From positions 7,725,690-7,789,689 of the forward strand of contig OZ038440.1 in the NCBI GenBank assembly GCA_964036275.1: a DNA stretch of 64,000 bases, in the 5' to 3' direction. The stretch's first letter is position 1, and each line of letters begins with the position of its first letter. The notes beneath the pieces are model-generated. The model worked only from the letters and a program-made list of their open reading frames with translations. It ran no database searches and had not been told where the DNA came from. Both the position numbers and the translations under genes were made by a program. This document shows positions 50,901-62,900 of the stretch, piece by piece. The DNA comes from Litoditis marina. Lineage: Eukaryota; Nematoda; Chromadorea; Rhabditida; Rhabditidae.

Positions 50901-53900
50901 TGATCCCCCAGACCCCATATCCTGACTGTCCCATCAGCCCCGGCAGTGATGAAACTTCCCTGGGGCAAATGTTTCAGATGTGAAGGATAAACCTGGAACA
51001 AAGAACAACTTATTTTAGAGAATCACCAAGTCGTGGTTGTAGTTTGATCACAAGCACATCGCACGTTCGGAGTTCAGTGTGACCGCACCGCGTTTGAGCA
51101 ACAAACTACAGTAGGCAGCAATATCTAGGATAAACAAATATTCAAATTACACAACCGATCAATGTCACGTGAAACGTGATAGATAGTTCATAACTGACAA
51201 AAACAAAAACGTGCAATGCAATAGTGATTAAGGAATATACTCCCAGTAAAAAGTATTCAAACTGTACCAGTATGTCGTTGATGGCAGATACATGCGATAG
51301 TTGACAATCGAGTCGTTCCCATTCATTCCCGGAGGGAGAATGCACGTACATTGCACGATCGGAATGCACGGAAACTATGCTTCCGCTAGTGGGGAAGGCA
51401 CACACGACACGGACACTGGGCAAGCTGGAAATAATGGTTTGAATAGGGTCATATTTGAGTTATGGTCAAATTTTCGTTCACAGTATCAAGAATAATCTCG
51501 TATTACGACTAAACTACAAGTGCTATTTGAAATACACAATTTGCTTTGAAGTTTGCTAAAATTGAACCACTTGAACATCTACTGAATCGTAAAACAACTA
51601 CCTCAAGAGTGACAGAATAAAACTAAGAGAACGACCTTCACTTTTAAAGGATTACGGTAGTTTCATTGAGACAAAACGATCGAACGTGTACTGTGAGACT
51701 CATTAAAGAGGAGATCGACTATACCTATCCTGTGGTTGATTCTCGAAGTCATCTAATGACGTCATAGTGGAGGGATCGCATCCGAGATAGGCGGGAGACG
51801 GAAGAAAACGGACTGCCGCCAGGTCGGAACCGGAACGGAGCTCCACTCGACCACACGAATAACCGACCTGGAATTGAAAAACAGAGTAAAACCACTGATG
51901 GTGATTTCTCACATGGTTAGAAAAGGATTTCAAAATTTTCAAGCAACTTGCATGTAATCGATAGATGTAGCTAACAATCTGAACTCATTCCGTAATTTCT
52001 GTTAATGCATTTCAAGGCAAACCGTTGTTTTTTCATCAGAAACAATGTTTTCGGAACCACTCAAAATAAGGATACAAGTTGCAATTAAATCAGATCTGTG
52101 AACCCACCGCAATGTTGTCAGCAGCTCGCGAGATGCACACGAGTTCGAGACTGTCCCAACGATATTCTTTCACGTACTGAAAACCGAGGAGACGTGATGT
52201 TGAAGGAAGTTGGTAATGAGGTTCGTTTATAGAAAATAAGTAATAGGGGACGAAAATTTTCCATACTATTTGAATTTGATCTCAAAAATGAACCGTCTGA
52301 TTCATACGCAAACTCTTCAAGCGCTAGTTTAAAAAACAAACTTTTAAGGTCAAACATTTAATAAAACATGATAATTTCAAAATAAGGTACGAATGAGAAA
52401 TTTTAACGTTGAGAATCGTACTTTTTTGTTGACAAATTCCACGAGGACTCCGTCACTGGTCACCGCTAGAACTCGATCGGCATCCAGGAAGACACAGTCA
52501 ATGAACTTAGACGAGCGACGACCGGCCAGAATCGCACTTCGAGACTGAACAGCAAAATGTTCGTCATAGAATAGTTTAAAAGTTTGAAAGTTTGATTCAT
52601 ATGCGTTTTCTTCTTGTATTTCGTGCGTTCGACTAGACGCCTGCGGCGTCTAGCAGTTGTAAATCATATAGATCACTCGAAAACTTCATGAAAAATGATA
52701 CCGAATAGGCCTATATTGTGTTCCTTATAGTAAAAAAATTGATTTGTGTCAACGGCATGCCAAAGAGCTTTATTTGAGTACGAAGCCTGTCACCAAATTT
52801 TCTTGTAAGGCGTGCTGTCAACGAATTTTGCGTAGTTGCAAGGTCTGCGAACGTGTGATGTTGAAGTTAACGCGTGTGCACTTACTGCTGAAATGTTTCC
52901 ATTTTTGTATAGCCTGCCCACGTATTTCATTGAATTTAAAGCGTGCTAACTTACTGCTTAAATTTTAACGTTTTTTGTAAAAACCTGCTCACGTATTTCG
53001 TTGAATTCAACAGGGTACTTATTGTACGTGCACGGCCTGACAATGTGTTATTCCCTACAACAATATTTACTTAGTTGTAAGGCCTGCCAACGTATGTTTT
53101 TCTACAATAACGTCCACGTAATTGTAAGGCCTACAAATATGTTCACGTAATTGTAAGACCTGCTAGCGTAGGTTGTCCTACAACAAATGTTGACGTAGTT
53201 GTAAAGCCTGTTAACGTGTTGCCCTAAAATGTTCACGTAATTGTAAGGTCTGCTAACGTATGTTGGCCTGCAAAAATGTTTACGTAGTTGTAAGCCCTGC
53301 CTACGTATGCTGTTCTACAAAAACGTCCACGTAATTGTAGGACCTACAAATATGTTCCTGTAGTTGTAAGGCCTGCCAAAGTATGTTGTCCTAAAAATGT
53401 TCACGTAATTGTAAGGCCTGCTAACGTATGTTAGCCTGCAAAAGATGATCACGTAATTGTAAGGCCTGCCAACGTCTGTTAGCCTGCAAAATATGTTCAC
53501 GTAATTGTAAGGCCTGCCAAAGTGTGGTGTTCTGCACAAAATGTTTACGTAAGTGTAACGACTGCCAATGTATGTTAGCCTGCAGAAAATGTTCACGTTG
53601 TTGTAAGGCCTGCCAACGTATGTTAGCCTGCAGAAAGTGTTCACGTTATTGCAAGGCCTGCCAACATATGTTAGCCTGCAGAAAGTGTTCACGTTATTGT
53701 AAGGCCTGCCAACGTATGTTAGCCTGCAGAAAGTGTTCACGTTATTGTAAGGCCTGCCAACGTCTGTTAGCCTGCAAAATATGTCCACGTAATTGTAAGA
53801 CCTGCCAACGTATGTTAGCCTGCAGAAAATGTTCACGTTATTGTAAGGCCTGCCAACGTACTTCGTTGAATTTAACACGTGCCAACTTACTGCTAAAATG

Positions 53901-56900
53901 TTTCACCTTTTTTGTAAGGCCTGCCAACGTAGTTCGTTGAGGTAGTAAAACATGCGTTATCGTTACAAGCTGCCAAACATGGCTGACTATGATTTGTGTT
54001 TTACATAGCAAGGATGTGGTCGTTATTATAATTGCTAATTACGCTGCCCCACAGTGCCTATGGCACAGTAAACGCCAGCTATGCACACCTTCATTTGGCT
54101 ACGCGCTAAGTTTCACGATCTTGATGGACTCTTCATGTAGATAGTTTTATCAAACTTCACAGGGACATACATGATAAGTTTCTCTACCAGATAATGATTG
54201 ATTTGTTGGGTTCAAGTTAAAACTGTTTGGTGCAGTCCGGCCTAAACAATAAGGTACTAACATTTTTCATATTGACTTACACAAGAAATGAGTATTATTT
54301 CCTTTTTCATAAGTGAGTTTTGAGTTACATGCCTTTCATTTCATGGAAAAATTTTTACTGAAAATTTGCGGCCTTTTTCGTGAAAAACAACTCGTGACGC
54401 ACGACTCAATCATTATAACAAGAATTTGTGGAAATGTTTAGAAAGAAGAGGTTCCAGGCAAGGGAGAGAAACAAACTTCAACTGATAACGTCACAATTGA
54501 CATGAGTTACGACTCAGTTTTCAAGGCGTGTCAAAATGGTGAAACCGGAAATTTTTAAAAGAGAGCCAGTTTCTCAAAAACTACGAAGTTTAGAAATTTA
54601 GAAGTTTTTCCATTGGAAAGATGAGACCTTCTTACGTTGTAGTCCATCAAATTATTTTCATATTAAATACGTTCTAATACTAAGGTTTCTAATCATACAG
54701 AGCTTTGATTAGCGCGTCAAATGTCATTCTGATCGAAAACTCAACAAACAATGAGTTGTATTCAATTATTTTTATGATATTCGAATAGCTCTCTTAATGT
54801 AGATACGAAACAAAAAAAAGTTTTTTGGAATATATGAATTTTTAAGCAGGTTATGGCATTTTTCCTGAAATAAAGCAACGCATCGTTGAATTCAACGACG
54901 TCGTTTGCAATTACGATTGTATATGACCCCAAGGGGACTAGACGCCTGCGGCGTCTAGCAGTTGTAAATCATATAGATCACTCGAAAATTTCATGAAAAA
55001 TGATACCGAATAGGCCTATATTGTGTTCCTTATAGTAAAAAAAATGATTTGTGTCAACGGCATGCCAAAGAGCTTTATTTGAGTACAAAGCCTGTCACCA
55101 AATTTTCTTGTAACGCGTGCTGTCAACGAATTTCGCGTAGTTGCGAGGTCTGCGAACGTGTGATGTTGAAGTTAACGCGTGTGCACTTACTGCTAAAATG
55201 TTTCCCGTTTTTGTATAGTCTGCCCACGTATTTCATTGAATTTAAAGCGTGCTAACTTACTGCTTAAATTTTAACGTTTTTTGTAAAAACCTGCTCACGT
55301 ATTTCGTTGAATTCAACACGGGACTTATTGTACGTGCACAGCCTGACAATGTGTTATTCCCTACAACAATATTTACTTAGTTGTAAGGCCTGCCAACGTA
55401 TGTTTTTCTACAATAACGTCCACGTAATTGTAAGGCCTACAAATATGTTCACGTAATTGTAAGACCTGCTAGCGTAGGTTGTCCTACAACATATGTTGAC
55501 GTAGTTGTAAAGCCTGTTAACGTATGTTGCCCTAAAATGTTCACGTAATTGTAAGGTCTGCTAACGTATGTTGGCCTGCAAAAATGTTTACGTAGTTGTA
55601 AGGCCTGCCTACGTATGCTGTTCTACAAAAACGTCCACGTAATTGTAGGACCTACAAATATGTTCATGTAGTTGTAAGGCCTGCCAAAGTATGTTGTCCT
55701 AAAAATGTTCACGTAATTGTAAGGCCTGCTAACGTATGTTAGACTGCGAAAGATGATCACGTAATTGTAAGGCCTGCCAACGTCTGTTAGCCTGCAAAAT
55801 ATGTTCACGTAATTGTAAGGCCTGCCAAAGTGTGGTGTTCTGCACAAAATGTTTACGTAAGTGTAACGACTGCCAATGTATGTTAGCCTGCAGAAAATGT
55901 TCACGTTGTTCTAAGGCCTGCCAACGTATGTTAGCCTGCAGAAAATGTTCACGTTATTGTAAGGCCTGCCAACGTATGTTAGCCTGCAGAAAGTGTTCAC
56001 GTTATTGTAAGGCCTGCCAACGTCTGTTAGCCTGCAAAATATGTCCACGTAATTGTAAGACCTGCCAACGTAAGTTAGCCTGCAGAAAATGTTCACAGTA
56101 TTGTAAGGCCTGCCGGCGAATTTTGTTGATATTAACGCGTGCCAATGGCCTGCCAAAGAAGTTCACGTATTTGTAAGACCTGCCAACGTATGTTAGCCTG
56201 CAGAAAATGTTCACGTTATTGTGGGGCCTGCCAGCGAGTTTTGTTGAAGTTAACACGTGCTAACTTACTGCTAGAATGTTTCACGTTTTTTGAGGCCTGC
56301 CCACGTCTTTCCTTAAACGTGCTTACTTACTCCTGAAATGTTTTACGTATTGTAAGGCCTGCCAACGTACTTCGTTGAATTTAACACGTGCCAACTTACT
56401 GCTAAAATGTTTCACCTTTTTGTAAGGCCTGCCAACGTAGTTTGTTGAGGTAGTAAAACATGCGTTATCGTTACAAGCTGCCAAACATGGCTGACTATGA
56501 TTTGTGTTTTACATAGCAAGGATGTGATCGTTATTATAATTGCTAATTACGCTGCCCCACAGTGCCTATGGCACAGTAAACGCCAGCTATGCACACCTTC
56601 ATTTGGCTACGCGCTAAGTTTCACGATCTTGATGGACTCTTCATGTAGATAGTTTTATCAAACTTCACAGAGACATACATGATAAGTTTCTCTACCAGAT
56701 AATGATTGATTTGTTGTGTTCAAGTTAAAACTGTTTGGTGCAGTCCGGCCTAAGCAATAAGGTACTAACATTTTTCATATTGACTTACACAAGAAATGAG
56801 TATTATTTCCTTTTTTATAAGTGAGTTTTGAGTTACATGCCTTTCATTTTATGGAAAAATGTTTAAAACTGACTGAACACGAGCATTTTTACTGAAAATT

Positions 56901-59900
56901 TGCGGCATTTTTCGTGAAAAACAACTCGTGACGCACGACTCAATCATTACAACAAGAATTTGTGGAAATTTTTAAAAAGAAGAGGTTCCAGGCAAGGGAG
57001 AGAAACAAACTGCAACTGATAACGTCACAATTGACATGAGTTACGACTCAGTTTTCAAGGCGTGTCAAAATGGTGAAACCGGAAATTTTTAAAAGAGAGC
57101 CAGTTTCTCAAAAACTACGAAGTTTAGGAATTCAGAAGTTAATTCCATTGGAAAGATGAGACCTTCTTACGTTGTAGTCCATCAAATTATTTTCATATTA
57201 AATACGTTCTAATACTAAGGTTTCTAATCATACAGAGCTTTGATTAGCGCGTCAAATGTCATTCTGATCGAAAACTCAACAAACAATGAGTTGTATTCAA
57301 TTATTTTTATGATATTCGAATAGCTCTCTTAATGTAGATACGAAACAAAAAAAAGTTTTTTGGAATATATGAATTTTTAAGCAAGTTATGGCATTTTTCC
57401 TGAAATAAAGCAACGCATCGTTGAATTCAACGACGTCGTTTGCAATTACGATTGTATATGACCCCAAGGGGACTAGACGCCTGCGGCGTCTAGCAGTTGT
57501 AAATCTTGTATATTTCTTGTAAAATTCTGTACAATACGATACCAAACATGACTATTATCCGTTATACCAAGCCCGTGCCGTGGGTTTGCAAATGATCGAC
57601 TTTCTCATGGCAATTTTCTCATATTTGAATCGTGTTTAGCATCAGCAGGTACGATCACACTTGTTCGCCAAATTTCGTACTGTAAAACCTACTTTGGATT
57701 TTTTTGTCGCGTCGCGTGCACGCGCGCGCGTTTTGTTGAAATTCATAGTTGTGTTTAGCATGCGCACGTACAACTACATTTGTTTGCCAATTTTCTTAAT
57801 GTATCACCTAATTTGAGATTTTTGTCGCGTCGCGTGCACGCGCGTTCGTTTTGTTGAAATTTATGGTTGTGTTGAGCATGCGCACGTACAATTACACTTG
57901 CTCGCCAAATTTCGTACTGTAAAACCTAATTTGATTTTTTTGTCGCGTCGCGTGCACGCGCGCGCGTTTTCTTGAAATTTATAGTTGTGTTGAGCATGCG
58001 CACGTACAATTACACTTGTTCGCCAAATTTCGTATTGTAAAACCTAATTTGAGTTTTTTATCGCGTCGCGTGCACGCGCGTGCGTTTTCTTAAAATTTAT
58101 AGTTTTGTTGAGCATGCGCACGTACAATTACACTTGTTCGCCAAATTTCGTATTGTAAAACCTGTTTTGAATTTTTTGCCGCGTCGCGTCCACGCGCGCG
58201 CGTTTTGTTGCAAGTTATAGTTGTGTTTATCATGAGCACGTACAACTACATTTGTTTGCCGAATTTCGTATTGTAAAACCCATTTTGGCTTTTTGTCGCG
58301 TCGCGTGCACGCGCGCGCGTTTTCTTAAAATTTATAGTTTTGTTTAGCATGAGCACGTACAATTACACTTGTTCGCCAAATTTCGTATTGTAAAACCTGT
58401 TTTGAATTTTTTGCCGCGTCGCGTCCACGCGCGCGCGTTTTGTTGCAAGTTATAGTTGTGTTTATCATGAGCACGTACAACTACATTTGTTTGCCGAATT
58501 TCGTATTTTAAAACCCATTTTGACTTTTTGTCGCGTCGCGTGCACGCGCGCGCGTTTTGTTGCAAGTTATAGTTGTGTTTAGCATGAGCACGTACAACTA
58601 CATTTGTTGGCCAATTTTAGTACTATAAAACCTAATTTAAAAGTTTTGTCGCGTCGCGTGCGCGCGCGCGTTTAGTTGAAATGAACAATTGTGTCTAGCA
58701 CGGGTAGGTACGATCACACTTGTTCGCCAAATTTCGCATTGTAAAACCTACTTTGAATTTTTTGTCGCGTCGCGTGCACGCGCGCGCGTTTTGTTGCAAG
58801 TTATAGTTGTGTTTAGCATGAGCACGTACAACTACATTTGTTTGCCGAATTTCGTATTGTAAAACCTAGTTTGACTTTTTTGTCGCGTCGCGTGCACGCG
58901 CGCGCGTTTTGTTTCAAGTTATAGTTGTGTTTAGCATGAGCACGTACAACTACATTTGTTGGCCAATTTTAGTACTGAAAAACCTAATTTGAAATTTTTG
59001 TCGCGTCGCATGCACGCGCGCGCAAGTTTTATGAAGCAGTATTTATATAGTCTCTTATTTAAATTTTTATTTGGCACGAACATATAATGAAGTGTTGGAA
59101 CGCGAGCTGTATCATACCGTACTTATATTCCGCACAGTGCCTTTTCTATGTGCGCGCTCTCTCACAGCACTATTTTCTCGAATGGTGCGGCAGAATCTCC
59201 TTAAAGTGCAAACGACGCAGAATGATGACAAATCCTGGATATAGCATTGTATATGGGGTGGGGACCGCAAATTCTAACTTTTTAAATTTTTAAAACGGCC
59301 ATATCTCGGTTATATGGTGTTGAAACTTGAATATGTCTCTGTTATGGGGTAAATCGAGTATGAGAAATTCATTGGTGTGCTTTAAATTGTACGATTTTCA
59401 TCGTGCATCAAGGTACGGAACGAGTGCACGAATAATGCACGATTTCGTGCACTTTTTTCGTTCAAAAGTTCATGGTCGATTTCGAATAGGATTCTCATGT
59501 GGTATGCCAAAAATTAGACGATTCCAACAAAAACGAAGCTCCCAAATCAAAAATAACGGATTTTTGGTCCGTATTGTCCGATTTACGGGCGAAAGAGACT
59601 ATTTATGCAAATTTCGCGCACATCAAAATGTAGATCACAAAATTCTGCTATGGAAAAGTTGTGTTCAAAATAGGAGTTAGAGGGGCGTTTTTCGAGAAAA
59701 ACACGTTTTAAAAGTGAAATTTTTGTTGAAAACGCCCTAGGTAAATAATCGATAATCAATATTAGTGTTAAATAATGGTAGGTGTCAGTGAGTGATTTGG
59801 ACTGAATAGCTTGTTGTAGATTGGTAGTACATGATTTTTTGGCTCGTTTGATTTTGCACGACCCTTTTATCAAGCTTTGAAGTACTGAACAACACGTGCT

Positions 59901-62900
59901 GCAGAAAATTTTTCAAAATTTGGGATGCGAGGATGCGAAATGGCGCACTGAAAATAGGTCGTTGTTGGTATTAGTTGTGTGCGCAAATACTCCAAAAAAT
60001 CAATCACAGAACACTCTTCATACCATTTCGTTCATCAGTGCTCATCGTCCTTTTAAATGGGAGAAAATGGATCGCCCATCACCTTTAGTTACAAACCGCT
60101 GGAGAAATGTAGAGACGCACGTGTTTTGGTAATTGATTAACTTTATTGAAATCAGTGTCGCTTTCTGACTTTTTTGAGAAAAAGTTTTTTACATTTCGTA
60201 CATTTTGGAGATGAATGCACGGAAATTGCACGATTCCGTGCATCTTTTCCGTCATACAATTCACAGTAGATTTCAATTAGAGTTCTGATTTGGGATGTCA
60301 AAAATTAGACGTTTCCATCAAACTTGAAGCAATTTGGATTAACTTTTCCTCGAAAGTGCAAACAAAGTGCAAACGACGCAGAATGATGACACGATGACAA
60401 AAGGTGTATATAGCATTGTATATAGGAAGGGGATGTTTTACGTATTGTAAGGCCTGCCAACGTACTTCGTTGAATTTAACACGTGCCAACTTACTGCTAA
60501 AATGTTTCACCTTTTTTGTAAGGCCTGCCAACGTAGTTCGTTGAGGTAGTAAAACATGCGTTATCGTTACAAGCTGCCAAACATGGCTGACTATGATCTG
60601 TGTTTTACCTAGCAAGGATGTGGTCGTTATTATAATTGCTAATTACGCTGCCCCACAGTGCCTATGGCACAGTAAACGCCAGCTATGCACACCTTCATTT
60701 GGCTACGCGCTAAGTTTCACGATCTTGATGGACTCTTCATGTAGATAGTTTTATCAAACTTCACAGAGACATACATGATAAGTTTCTCTACCAGATAATG
60801 ATTGATTTGTTGTGTTCAAGTTAAAACTGTTTGGTGCAGTCCGGCCTAAACAATAAGGTACTAACATTTTTCATATTGACTTACACAAGAAATGAGTGTT
60901 ATTTCCTTTTTCATAAGAGAGTTTTGAGTTACATGCCTTTTATTTTATGGAAAAATGTTTAAAACTGACTGAACACGAGCATTTTTACTGAAAATTTGCG
61001 GCCTTTTTCGTGAAAAACAACTCGTGACGCACGACTCAATCAATATAACAAGAATTTGTGGAAATGTTTAGAAAGAAGAGGTTCCAGGCAAGGGAGAGAA
61101 ACAAACTTCAACTGATAACGTCACAATTGACATGAGTTACGACTCAGTTTTCAAGGCGTGTCAAAATGGTGAAACAGGAAATTTTTAAAAGAGAGCCAGT
61201 TTCTCAAAAACTACGAAGTTTAGGAATTTAGAAGTTTTTCCATTGGAAAGATGAGACCTTCTTACGTTGTAGTCCATCAAATTATTTTCATATTAAATAC
61301 GTTCTAATACTAAGGTTTCTAATCATACAGAGCTTTGATTAGCGCGTCAAATGTCATTCTGATCGAAAACTCAACAAACAATGAGTTGTATTCAATTATT
61401 TTTATGATATTCGAATAGCTCTCTTAATGTAGATACGAAACAAAAAAAAGTTTTTTGGAATATATGAATTTTTAAGCAAGTTATGGCATTTTTCCTGAAA
61501 TGGAGCTCCGCATCGTTGAACAATGTGCAACGTTGTACAGCGTGCAACGTTTTCTTTACAATTACGATTGTATATGACCCCAAGGGGAACCCATTTTCTA
61601 ACTTTTCAATTTTTTAAAACGGTCAAATCTCGGTTATATGGTGTTGAAAATTGAATATGTTTCTATTATAGGGTAAATCGAGTATGAGAAACTCATTGGT
61701 GTGCTTTAAATTGTACGATTTTCATTGTGCATCAAGGTACGGAACGAGTGCACAAATTATGCACGATTTTGTGCACTGTTTCCGTTCAAAAGTTCATGGA
61801 AAATTTCAAATAGGGTTCTCATGTGGTATTTCAAAAATTGGACGGTTCCAACAAAAACGAAGCTCCCAAATCAAAAATAACGGATTTTTGGTCCGTATCG
61901 TCCGATTTACGGGCGAAAGAGACTATTTATGCAAATTTCGCGCACATCAAAATGTAGATCACAAAATTCTGCTATGCAAAAGTTGTGTTCAAAATAGGAG
62001 TTAGAGGGCGTTTTTCGAGAAAAACACGTTTTAAAAGTGAAATTTTCGTTGAAAACGCCCTAGGTAAATAATCGATAATCAATATTAGTGTTAAATAATG
62101 GTAGGTGTAAGTGAGTGATTTGGACGGAATAGCTCGTTGTAGATTAGTAGTACATGATTTTTTTGCCCGTTTGATTTTGCACGATCCTTTTATCAAGCTT
62201 TGAAGTTATGAACATCACACGTTCCGAAAAATTTTCAAAATTTGGGATGCGAGGATGCGAAATGGTGCACTCAAAAATATTTCTGGGTGTTGTGTTGTGT
62301 GCATTTGTACAACAGCCACAACGCAATAAAAATTTAACGCCCAACATGTACATTTGGAAAGCTGTGTTAACTACACCCGTTCGTCGAGTTTCGTACGTTT
62401 TTGTACCATTTCAAGTATTCTGTCGCGTCGCGTGCACGCGTGTTCAAAAATTTAAAATAGTATTCGGCTTCAGCAAGTATGATTACATCCGTTCTCCAAT
62501 TTTTGTCCGATAAAACCTACTTTCAAAATTTTTGTCGCGTCGCGTGCGCGCGTGCGCGATATTACAAAATTTAAAATGTAATTGTTCGTGAGTTCTTTCG
62601 ATTTAGATACGAATCAAAAAAAAAGTATTTAAAAAAACATTAATTTTGAAGCATTTTATCGTAATTTTGCTTGCCATGTGTCTCGATGTGTTTGAAGTTC
62701 GATGAGTTTGAATGTCGATGTGTTTGAAAAGGGTGACATTAGCATTGTATGGGGGGCGGGGATACGCGTGACTACTGTACACTTCTATCTGTAATTATCA
62801 ATAACTTATCAATAATTCCACGTATCAATAATTATGCTTCAATAAGCACATAAATAGTCGTGTTTACCTGGATTGTATTCTTCTCGGCGGTGGGCACCGT

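Noticed and set aside
53315..53940. Cys-rich tandem-repeat protein gene
   Set aside because: No start context, splice sites or unique coding flank; both strands are open because the minisatellite period is 48 bp. Kept as an observation only.
59327..62004. Repeated frames with RIVRFTGERDYLCKFRAHQN
   Set aside because: Both occurrences are in the duplicated spacer block B, do not begin or end at conserved places, and match nothing recognised.
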